This document shows, in pieces, positions 1 to 5,543 of a stretch of DNA of 8,547 nt. Source of the DNA: Clostridiales bacterium. GTDB taxonomy: Bacteria > Bacillota > Clostridia > Christensenellales > CAG-138. A model generated the notes under the pieces. It saw nothing but the letters and a program-made list of their open reading frames with translations. It did no database searches and had not been told where the DNA came from. Each line of letters starts with the position of its first letter. Position 1 is the first letter of the stretch. The stretch spans positions 1 through 8,547 of the forward strand of contig DNFZ01000035.1 in the NCBI GenBank assembly GCA_003486785.1. The letters run 5' to 3'. The translations under genes were made by a program, and so were the position numbers.

Positions 1-66
1 AAGACCGTCTACTATGTGCGCAGCAAGAGTCTTGAGGTAGAGGACTGCGCAGCGTGCTCGTCCTGA
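1..66 (+). CDS. nrdA: Ribonucleoside-diphosphate reductase large subunit, C-terminal end (partial)
   Basis: The frame starting at base 1 is open to the TGA at 64-66 and gives 21 residues beginning KTVYYVRSKSLEVEDC. This matches the C-terminal tail of class I reductase large (alpha) chains, where a tyrosine-rich stretch is followed by a flexible arm ending in a cysteine pair. Here the pair is C-A-A-C (codons 46-48 and 55-57). In the family these cysteines pass electrons from thioredoxin or glutaredoxin to the active-site disulfide after each turnover. The gene continues upstream of the window. It lies 37 bases before nrdB, as expected for an nrdAB operon. The identification rests on a short stretch but is backed by the neighbour. 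Confidence 0.87.
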   Translation, partial: KTVYYVRSKSLEVEDCAACSS

Positions 67-103
67 TATTTGGCGCTACGATTTTGAAAACGGGAGCAGA
101 AAA

Positions 104-1147
104 ATGGAAAAACTAAAACAAAAGCCCCTCTTTAACCCCGACGGAAGCATTGACCTTGCCGACCGCCGCATGATCGCGGGGGACACGACAAACCTCAACG
201 ACTTCAACAACATCAAATACAGCTGGTCGCACGAGTGGTACCGGCAGGCGATGAATAACTTCTGGGTGCCGGAGGAGGTCAACCTCTCTACGGACGTGAA
301 GGATTATCCCAACCTGCCCGCGCCGGAGCGCCGCGCCTATGATAAGATCCTATCTTTCTTAATCTTTTTAGACAGCATCCAGACTGCAAACCTCCCCGCC
401 GTTGGCGAATACATCACGGCAAACGAGGTGAATCTCTGCCTCGCGATTCAAACGTATCAGGAGGCCATCCACAGCCAGAGCTACAGCTATATGCTCGACA
501 CCATCTGCGAGCCGCAGGGGCGCGACGAGGTGCTGTATCAATGGAAGAATGACGAGTACCTCCTGCGGCGCAACACCTTCATCGGAGAGGCATACAACCA
601 TTTTTATCAGGAGCGCACGGCGGAAAACCTCATGCGCACCATCATCGCAAACTATATCTTAGAGGGCGTGTATTTCTACAGCGGGTTCATGTTCTTCTAT
701 AACCTCGGCAGAAATAACCTCATGCCCGGCTCGGTGCAGGTCATCCGTTATATCAATCGCGACGAAAACACACATCTTTGGCTGTTTCGCAGCATTCTAT
801 TGGAGCTCAAGCAGGAGAACCCGGAGCTCTTCACGCCGGAGAAAGTCGCGCTCTATCGCGACATGATCCGCGAGGGCTGCGAGCAAGAGATCGCCTGGGG
901 CCACTACGCCATCGGCGATGGGGTCGCGGGGCTCACGCGCGAGATGATCACGGACTATGTACAGTATCTGGGCAACCTGCGAAGCACGAACCTCGGCTTT
1001 GAGAAGCTCTATGAAGGCCACGACGCGGAGCCGGAGAACCTCAGCTGGGTGAGCCAATACAGCAACGCAAACACCATCAAGACGGACTTTTTCGAGGCGC
1101 GCAGCACGGCCTATGCCAAGAGCGGCGCGCTGGTGGACGACCTGTAA
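104..1147 (+). CDS. nrdB: Ribonucleoside-diphosphate reductase small subunit (class I, R2)
   Basis: This 347-residue protein is the radical-generating beta chain of class I ribonucleotide reductase. It houses a dinuclear metal centre that oxidises a tyrosine, whose radical is passed to the large chain to reduce ribonucleotides to deoxyribonucleotides. The expected ligands are visible: D90 (LDSIQ), E120 and H123 (QEAIHSQSY), E187 (LEGVYFY), and E221 and H224 (RDENTHL). The radical tyrosine is Y127, placed like Y122 of E. coli R2. The N-terminal YSWSHEWYRQAMNNFW block and the acidic C-terminal end ALVDDL, the usual docking tail for the large chain, are both present, so the gene looks complete. 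The start has a GGGAG site at 92-96, eight bases upstream. It is co-directional with the nrdA end, and an intrinsic terminator closes the operon 40 bases downstream. The conserved tyrosine argues against a class Ic type enzyme. Confidence 0.95.
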   Translation: MEKLKQKPLFNPDGSIDLADRRMIAGDTTNLNDFNNIKYSWSHEWYRQAMNNFWVPEEVNLSTDVKDYPNLPAPERRAYDKILSFLIFLDSIQTANLPAVGEYITANEVNLCLAIQTYQEAIHSQSYSYMLDTICEPQGRDEVLYQWKNDEYLLRRNTFIGEAYNHFYQERTAENLMRTIIANYILEGVYFYSGFMFFYNLGRNNLMPGSVQVIRYINRDENTHLWLFRSILLELKQENPELFTPEKVALYRDMIREGCEQEIAWGHYAIGDGVAGLTREMITDYVQYLGNLRSTNLGFEKLYEGHDAEPENLSWVSQYSNANTIKTDFFEARSTAYAKSGALVDDL

Positions 1148-1186
1148 TACGCTGTGATTTGGCAACCTAACGCATCGTTTTCCATG

Positions 1187-1228
1187 GCACGGCGTTCGTT
1201 AAAACACACGAGGCGCCGTGCTTTTTTT
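1187..1228 (+). terminator. Intrinsic terminator of nrdAB
   Basis: The arms GCACGGCG (1187-1194) and CGCCGTGC (1214-1221) are perfectly complementary, and seven T follow at 1222-1228. The intervening sequence can extend the stem through two G-T pairs and a CGT/ACG helix. It lies 40 bases after the nrdB stop and separates the nrd operon from the atp promoters. Confidence 0.9.
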
Positions 1229-1283
1229 GCGCGCCTTTTTTCTGCTTTCACAGCGCGACATGCCAGCCATATCATATTCTTTC

Positions 1284-1311
1284 TTGACAAATCTTGAAAT
1301 AAGTGTATAAC
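1284..1311 (+). promoter_or_regulatory. Housekeeping-type promoter P1 of the atp operon
   Basis: A perfect -35 TTGACA lies at 1284-1289, with a 16-base spacer to TATAAC (five of six consensus bases) at 1306-1311. Transcription would begin near 1318, leaving an untranslated leader of about 230 bases before the first atp gene. It sits just after the nrdB terminator, as expected for the start of a new operon. Confidence 0.75.
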
Positions 1312-1360
1312 AATAGTGGCTTTGCACCGGAAAAAGTTGTTAAACATGCGCATCTCATGC

Positions 1361-1389
1361 TTTACAAGCGGGATGCAAAGTTGTAAAAT
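1361..1389 (+). promoter_or_regulatory. Second promoter P2 of the atp operon
   Basis: TTTACA (1361-1366, five of six -35 bases) is separated by exactly 17 bases from TAAAAT (1384-1389, five of six -10 bases). An extended -10-like TGTTACAAT follows at 1395-1403. A short palindrome, GCAT-CTC-ATGC (1350-1360), abuts the -35 on its upstream side and could be an operator, though no known regulator is recognised. A second start here would give a leader of about 150 bases. Confidence 0.55.
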
Positions 1390-1403
1390 TCTGATGTTAC
1401 AAT

Positions 1404-1545
1404 CCTGTCCTTGGCGTCGCAGCCGAATCCGCGCATCCTTTCTGCGGATTACGGGCGCACCTTCGCTGAGCAGGATTTTTGTCTTAATTTTGGGGGATCG
1501 CGCTGAAGATGCGATTCCCCGCGCAAAAGCCGGAGGTGCTCACGG
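1404..1545 (+). other. Structured atp operon leader
   Basis: The whole 1148-1545 stretch has no convincing gene. Downstream of P2 the leader RNA can form two stem-loops. The first pairs AATCCGC (1426-1432) with GCGGATT (1444-1450). The second is a 10-base-pair stem pairing 1492-1501 with 1511-1520, with one G-U pair and a nine-base loop. The second ends 11 bases before the GGAGGT ribosome site (1532-1537) of the first gene. I recognise no known riboswitch class. Confidence 0.5.
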
Positions 1546-1815
1546 ATGATTGGATTTCTCATAGGTCTTCTCTGCGGCGCGGGTGAATTGTTTCTGCTCA
1601 CGCGTCTGATCAAGGCCGTATCGGCAGGCAACTCTCTCCAAACGCTAGCACTCGTTTTTGGCAAGATCGTTTTGTTCGCCGCGGCAATGGTAGCCGTTGC
1701 GCTGCTTTTCCAGCGCCAGCTGCTCTGGTGCGGCGTTGGCGCCTCATCCGTGCTCGTCATCGGCGCGGTAATCATCAATGTAATCCAGCAAAAAAACGGG
1801 AAAGGAGAGCGCTAA
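1546..1815 (+). CDS. Small AtpI/AtpR-like membrane protein at the head of the atp operon
   Basis: This 89-residue, strongly hydrophobic protein has three likely membrane segments (about residues 1-18, 38-55 and 59-80) and a basic C-terminal tail (KNGKGER). A small membrane protein before atpB is the usual position of AtpI (subunit I), which has been linked to c-ring assembly and Mg2+/Ca2+ handling. Known AtpI proteins are usually longer, with four helices. The length and three-helix layout resemble the AtpR protein of N-ATPase operons, but the rest of the operon is not arranged like one. GGAGGT at 1532-1537 supports the ATG eight bases later. Its TAA touches the atpB ATG, so the two are probably translationally coupled. 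Family assignment rests on position and hydrophobicity, as no diagnostic motif was seen. Confidence 0.7.
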   Translation: MIGFLIGLLCGAGELFLLTRLIKAVSAGNSLQTLALVFGKIVLFAAAMVAVALLFQRQLLWCGVGASSVLVIGAVIINVIQQKNGKGER

Positions 1816-2727
1816 ATGCAGTTTATCATGCCTTCCGCCGGAAAATGGATCGCCATCCTTCTTTCGCTGCTGCTTGGAATTGCCGCGCTCTACGCCCGCG
1901 CACGTACCGCTCTGCCGGAAGACACGGATGCAGGCCATCCTGCCGCCAAAAAAAAGCGCAGTCGACTGATGATGGCGGCTGTGCTGCTGCTCTGGCTTTG
2001 CAGCGGTCTCACCCTCAGCAGCTTCGGCCTTGGTGAGCGGGAGTTCACGGTTTCCATCAGTCCGACACGCATGGATCTGTTCGGTTTCTCGGTCAGCTCC
2101 ACGGTGTTTGTCTCTTGGATCGTCATTGCGGCGCTTGCACTTCTCACCGCCGTAATACGCATCTTTGTGATTCCGCGCTTCAAAGAGACGCCGCGCGGCA
2201 TCCAGCTCGTGCTGGAGAGTGCGGTTAGCGCCATCAACAACCTCACAAAGGAAAAATACGGCAGTAAGAACGAAGGGCTCGCTTCTTATTTCTTTGCGCT
2301 TGCCGCGCTGTTGCTCGGCGCCGCGATCGTAGAGCTCTTCGGCGTGCGCCCACCGACGACGGATCTGAGCATGACGCTCACCTACGCGCTGGTCACCTTT
2401 GTGCTCATCAATGTTTATGGCATCCGGCAAAAGGGGATTTCGGGTCGCCTTCAAAGCTTTGTCAAGCCAAACGCGATCATTGCGCCTTTTAAGCTGCTCT
2501 CCGACCTCGCGATTCCGATTTCGCTGGCCTGCCGTCTCTTTGGCAATATGCTCGGCGGTATGGTCGTGATCGAACTGGTCTATTACGCGCTGGGCGCTTA
2601 CTCGGTCGGCATTCCGGCGGTGCTGGGGCTCTATTTCAACGCCTTCCATCCGCTGATTCAGTTCTTCATCTTCATCAACCTCTCGCTCACTTTCATCGGC
2701 GAGGCGGTCGAAGAGCAGATGGCGTGA
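1816..2727 (+). CDS. atpB: F1Fo ATP synthase subunit a
   Basis: Subunit a is the membrane stator that provides the two ion half-channels beside the c-ring. The core is clear: GVRPPTTDLSMTLTYALVTF (about 176-195), the RLFGNM motif with the essential arginine R240 (E. coli R210), and the last helix with Q282 (E. coli Q252) in LIQFFIF. At the E. coli E219 position there is Met (M249), and at H245 there is Asn (N275), with a His three residues later. At 303 residues it is long. About 75 residues precede the usual start region (FTVSISPTRMDLFGF) and carry two extra hydrophobic segments (11-27 and 51-66) joined by a basic KKKRSR loop. The AAAGGAG site at 1801-1807 supports the chosen ATG; a second in-frame ATG at 1828 would trim four residues. 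Confidence 0.95.
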   Translation: MQFIMPSAGKWIAILLSLLLGIAALYARARTALPEDTDAGHPAAKKKRSRLMMAAVLLLWLCSGLTLSSFGLGEREFTVSISPTRMDLFGFSVSSTVFVSWIVIAALALLTAVIRIFVIPRFKETPRGIQLVLESAVSAINNLTKEKYGSKNEGLASYFFALAALLLGAAIVELFGVRPPTTDLSMTLTYALVTFVLINVYGIRQKGISGRLQSFVKPNAIIAPFKLLSDLAIPISLACRLFGNMLGGMVVIELVYYALGAYSVGIPAVLGLYFNAFHPLIQFFIFINLSLTFIGEAVEEQMA

Positions 2728-2805
2728 TGCATCGGCTGCCAAAGCGGCTGCTGCATGCATTACCTTGCGCTTGAAAACAGGCCGGCAAAACCGGCAATGA
2801 TTTTT
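2727..2805 (+). promoter_or_regulatory. Two stem-loops in the atpB-atpE spacer
   Basis: Right after the atpB stop, ATGCAT (2727-2732) and CGGCTGC (2733-2739) pair with GCGGCTG (2744-2750, two G-U pairs) and ATGCAT (2755-2760) around a CAAA loop, with a CTGC bulge. A second perfect hairpin, GCCGG-CAAAA-CCGGC (2781-2795), is followed by ATGATTTTT. They may serve as an RNA processing or stability element, or a partial attenuator that sets the high c:a ratio. This is inferred from position only. Confidence 0.5.
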
Positions 2806-2818
2806 GCAGTATTATTTT

Positions 2819-2824
2819 AGGAGG
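2819..2824 (+). promoter_or_regulatory. Strong ribosome binding site of atpE, sets the start
   Basis: A perfect AGGAGG lies nine bases before the ATG at 2834. It shows that translation starts there and not at the in-frame TTG at 2804, which would put the ribosome site inside the gene. A strong site fits the high demand for c subunits. Confidence 0.85.
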
Positions 2825-2833
2825 ATTCTTACC

Positions 2834-3067
2834 ATGACGGATATCGGATTGATCGCAATCGGCGCGGGCCTCGCGGTGCTCACGGGCGCAGGCGCAGGCC
2901 TTGGCATGGGCATCGCCACAGGCAAAGCCGTGGAAGCGGTCGCCCGCCAGCCGGAAGCAAACGGAAAGATCAACGCGCTGCTGCTGCTCGGCCTCGCGCT
3001 GACCGAGTCGACGGCCATCTATGGCTTTGTCACGGCGCTGGTCATGATCTTCACGATGGGCAAATAA
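2834..3067 (+). CDS. atpE: F1Fo ATP synthase subunit c
   Basis: This 77-residue, two-helix hairpin protein forms the rotating c-ring. The glycine-rich first helix (GAGAGLGMGIATG, 18-30), the polar loop RQPEANGKI (38-46), and the second helix with the ion-binding carboxylate E58 are all typical. E58 is followed by S59 and T60, as in Na+-translocating rings such as that of Ilyobacter tartaricus. The Gln that completes the Na+ shell in that ring (Q32) corresponds to M25 here, counted 33 residues before the carboxylate in both. The ion cannot be called with confidence; H+ is more likely than a canonical Na+ site. Confidence 0.96.
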   Translation: MTDIGLIAIGAGLAVLTGAGAGLGMGIATGKAVEAVARQPEANGKINALLLLGLALTESTAIYGFVTALVMIFTMGK

Positions 3068-3087
3068 CGCACCAAAGAGGGATATGC

Positions 3088-3564
3088 ATGGAATTTCACA
3101 TCATTGATTTCATCGAGCACGCGCTCAATCTGCTCATCCTCTTCGTGTTGCTGCGTACCTTCTTGTATAAGCCGGTGAGCAAGTTCATGGCGGAGCGAGA
3201 GGCGAAGTTTGCGCGCGAGCGGGAGCAGATCGACGCGAGCCGTGACGAGGCGAACGCGCTCAAAGCACAATACGAAACCTCGATGAAAAACGCAAGGCTC
3301 GACGCGGAACACATCGCCGAGGAGCGCCGCAAAGCCGCCGAGCGCGAAGCGGACGATCTGCGCAAGAAAGCCAAGCAGGACGCGCAGGAGATTCTTGCCG
3401 ACGCTCTGCAGCAGGCGGCCGCAGAGCGCGAGGGGATGATGCGCGAGCTCAAGGAACAAACCGCCGAGCTAGCCGTGGACATCGCGGGGAAAATCCTCGA
3501 GCGTGAGGTCTCAAAGGCGGATCATCAGCGCATCATCGAGCGCTTTTTCGACAAGGTCGGCTAA
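3088..3564 (+). CDS. atpF: F1Fo ATP synthase subunit b
   Basis: This 158-residue protein has one N-terminal membrane helix (about 8-27), the LYKPVSKFMAER hinge, and then a long charged helix rich in Ala, Glu, Lys and Arg (about 33-145), predicted to form the peripheral-stalk coiled coil. Length is normal for the family, so it is not a b-delta fusion of the mycobacterial type. The C-terminus (VSKADHQRIIERFFDKVG) is the region that normally grips the delta C-terminal domain; in this operon that domain sits on alpha. AGAGGGA at 3076-3082 precedes the ATG. There is one b gene only, so a b homodimer is expected unless the fused alpha changes the stoichiometry. Confidence 0.95.
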   Translation: MEFHIIDFIEHALNLLILFVLLRTFLYKPVSKFMAEREAKFAREREQIDASRDEANALKAQYETSMKNARLDAEHIAEERRKAAEREADDLRKKAKQDAQEILADALQQAAAEREGMMRELKEQTAELAVDIAGKILEREVSKADHQRIIERFFDKVG

Positions 3565-3690
3565 AACGCTCTGTATCGCTTAGGATTGCGTGGCAACCGC
3601 TCCGGATTGTTTCAATGCGTGTGTTTTTAGCGCGCATTAAGCGGCATCTGATCCGGTTTTGAACTGCTTTATGAGGAAAGTGAGCTCCGT
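3565..3690 (+). other. b-alpha spacer where atpH would normally lie
   Basis: Canonical operons carry a delta gene of about 180 codons here; this spacer has 126 bases. All three forward frames contain stops, and none resembles the delta N-terminal domain. It can fold into AATGCGTG (3614-3621) paired with CGCGCATT (3631-3638), enclosed by CCGGAT (3602-3607) paired with ATCCGG (3651-3656). A GAGG site (3673-3676) lies 14 bases before the alpha ATG. Confidence 0.6.
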
Positions 3691-5481
3691 ATGGCTCTAA
3701 AAGGCGAACTATTCACTGCCGGCCCGTTCGGCGAAGATCAAATCGAATCCGTCAAGCAGCGCTTCTACGAATTGCTCGGCCAGGAGGTTTCCTTCGAGGT
3801 CAAGCAAAACGAAGCCCTCATCGGCGGTTTTCTCGCCATCATCGACGGGAAGATTTATGACGCGAGCGTTGCGCATCACGTCAAGGAAGCGCAGCATCTG
3901 CTCGTCTCGGATACCGTGTGCGGCTTGGAGATCGTAACCAAAAACGCACAATCGTCGGGCGACGATCAAAGGCCGCTTCACAGTAGCGCGGCGCAGATTG
4001 GCCAGACGCTAAAAAAACGCATCTGTTCCTTTGAAAACAAGGATGCCGTTTACGAGTATGGCGTCGTCTCCAGCGTTGGCGATGGCGTGGTGCGCGTAGA
4101 GGGCCTTTGTCATACCCGCTATGGCGAACAGATCGCCTTCGAAAACGACGTATACGGCATGGCGATGGATCTCGAGCTGGGCGGCGTCGGCGCCGTGCTT
4201 CTCAACGGTCAGGACAATGTGCGCGTCGGCGAGCGCGTCTACGGCACGGGCCGCGTGGTCGAGGTGCCGGTCGGCGATGAGATGCTTGGCCGCGTGGTCA
4301 ATCCCATCGGCATGCCGCTGGACAACAAGCCGCTCAACCCGCTTCGCTATCGCCCCGTAGAATCCCCCGCGCCGCGCATCATCGATCGCCAATCGGTCAA
4401 CGAGCCACTCATGACGGGGCTTCTCGCGGTAGACGGCATCATCCCCATCGGACGCGGCCAGCGCGAGCTGATCATCGGAGACCGGCAGACGGGAAAGACC
4501 ACCATCGCCATAGACACCATCCTCAACCAGCGCGGCAAGCAGGTCTATTGCGTCTATGTCGCCATCGGGCAAAAGCTCTCCACCGTCGCCCAGATTCACG
4601 AAACGCTGCTATCAGCCGGCGCGATGGACTATACCGTCATCGTCGTGGCGAATGCAAGCGACTGCGCGGCGATGCAATACCTCGCGCCCTACGCAGGCTG
4701 CGCCATTGCCGAGCAGTTTATGTATGACGGCAAGGATGCGCTGGTCATCTACGACGATTTGAGCAAGCACGCGGTGGCCTATCGCACCATGTCGCTGCTG
4801 CTGCACCGCCCGCCGGGACGCGAGGCGTATCCCGGAGACGTCTTCTATCTGCACAGCAGGCTATTGGAGCGCGCGGGGCATCTGAGCGAAGCCAACGGCG
4901 GCGGGTCGCTCACCGCGCTGCCCATCGTTGAAACCATGGCGAGCGATATCTCCGCTTATATTCCGACCAACGTGATCTCGATTACCGACGGCCAGATCTA
5001 TCTTGAACCGGAGCTGTTTCACTCCGGCGTGCGCCCTGCGGTCAACGTCGGCCTCTCGGTCTCCCGCGTCGGCAGCGCCGCGCAGAAAAAGGCCATGCGC
5101 AAGGTGGTCAAAAAGCTCCGTCTCACGCTGGCGCAGTATCGCGAGCTGCAGATCTTCGCGCAGTTCGGCTCGGATATCGACAGCGTGACCAAGGAGATTC
5201 TCGACAACGGCGACCGCCTCAGCGAGACGCTCAAGCAAAACCAGCACGAGCCGCTGCAGATGAGCGAGCAGGTGCTGCTGCTCTACGCGGTCATGAACGG
5301 ATTTCTCCAGGACGTTCCCTCGCCGCATGTGCGCGCCTTCCAACGCGGTCTTTTACAGTACATGCGCCGCAACTACGGCGCGCTGCTGGACGAGATGGAA
5401 GAAAGCGGAGATCTCACCGAGGAACTGACCGAAGAGCTGCGCGCCGGCATCGAAAACTATCAGCTCACCTGCCAGGCTTAG
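3691..5481 (+). CDS. atpA: ATP synthase alpha subunit with fused N-terminal delta (OSCP) C-terminal domain
   Basis: The 596-residue product is about 90 residues longer than a usual alpha. Residues 4-73 match the delta C-terminal domain, and residues 74-98 form a polar linker. Alpha proper begins near 100: IGQTLKKRICSF aligns with E. coli ISELIKQRIAQF at residue 8. Alpha features are intact: beta-barrel domain (about 115-195), Walker A GDRQTGKT (263-270), Walker B LVIYDD (351-356), the SVSR arginine finger R459 (E. coli R376), and the C-terminal helical domain. Alpha holds the non-catalytic nucleotide sites and completes the catalytic site on beta. In-frame sequence upstream of 3691 has no ATG, GTG or TTG back to a stop at 3649, so the fused domain starts at this ATG. 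The frame is unbroken, and a frameshift could not create this arrangement because no delta N-terminal sequence lies upstream. Confidence 0.95.
   Translation: MALKGELFTAGPFGEDQIESVKQRFYELLGQEVSFEVKQNEALIGGFLAIIDGKIYDASVAHHVKEAQHLLVSDTVCGLEIVTKNAQSSGDDQRPLHSSAAQIGQTLKKRICSFENKDAVYEYGVVSSVGDGVVRVEGLCHTRYGEQIAFENDVYGMAMDLELGGVGAVLLNGQDNVRVGERVYGTGRVVEVPVGDEMLGRVVNPIGMPLDNKPLNPLRYRPVESPAPRIIDRQSVNEPLMTGLLAVDGIIPIGRGQRELIIGDRQTGKTTIAIDTILNQRGKQVYCVYVAIGQKLSTVAQIHETLLSAGAMDYTVIVVANASDCAAMQYLAPYAGCAIAEQFMYDGKDALVIYDDLSKHAVAYRTMSLLLHRPPGREAYPGDVFYLHSRLLERAGHLSEANGGGSLTALPIVETMASDISAYIPTNVISITDGQIYLEPELFHSGVRPAVNVGLSVSRVGSAAQKKAMRKVVKKLRLTLAQYRELQIFAQFGSDIDSVTKEILDNGDRLSETLKQNQHEPLQMSEQVLLLYAVMNGFLQDVPSPHVRAFQRGLLQYMRRNYGALLDEMEESGDLTEELTEELRAGIENYQLTCQA
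3700..3909 (+). other. Delta/OSCP C-terminal domain within the alpha protein
   Basis: Residues 4-73 align by eye with the end of E. coli delta. LFTAGPFGEDQIESVKQRF corresponds to VISAAALSEQQLAKISAAM, then LGQEVSFEVKQNEALIGGF to LSRKVKLNCKIDKSVMAGV, and IIDGKIYDASV to RAGDMVIDGSV. The signature pieces are L43-I44-G45-G46, D52-G53 and D57-x-S59-V60. After SV, the usual basic R-x-R-L-x-x-L helix is replaced by AHHVKEAQHLL. In the family this half of delta binds the b C-termini. The six-helix N-terminal half is missing. Confidence 0.88.
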
Positions 5482-5493
5482 CCGGCAGACGGC
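5470..5493 (+). promoter_or_regulatory. Stem-loop over the atpA stop codon
   Basis: TGCC-A-GGC (5470-5477) pairs with GCC-GGCA (5481-5487) around a TTA loop, with one bulged A. An alternative fold pairs GCCG (5481-5484) with CGGC (5490-5493), followed by GTTTT. It lies in the 62-base atpA-atpG spacer. It may affect termination of translation or mRNA stability; function is unproven. Confidence 0.3.
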
Positions 5494-5543
5494 GTTTTGC
5501 TGCATCGCTGAGAGAATATTGATCTGAAAGGAGACGACCACGC

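Noticed and set aside
1308..1342. TAACAA and TTGTTA half sites resembling parts of a redox-regulator (Rex) operator
   Set aside because: The halves are 23 bases apart and in the wrong spacing for the TTGTTAA-N4-TTAACAA type site.
1744..2760. Long open frame on the minus strand opposite atpB (338 codons)
   Set aside because: It mirrors a well-identified a subunit, has charged low-information composition, and shows no recognisable motif. It is a shadow of GC-rich coding sequence.
2804..2833. Upstream TTG start for atpE adding ten residues
   Set aside because: The added stretch contains the AGGAGG that serves the ATG at 2834. Mature c subunits begin at the equivalent of the ATG.
3565..3690. 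A broken atpH pseudogene explaining the missing delta
   Set aside because: Only 126 bases are available. No frame shows delta N-terminal sequence, and the delta-C part is cleanly in frame with alpha from its own ATG.
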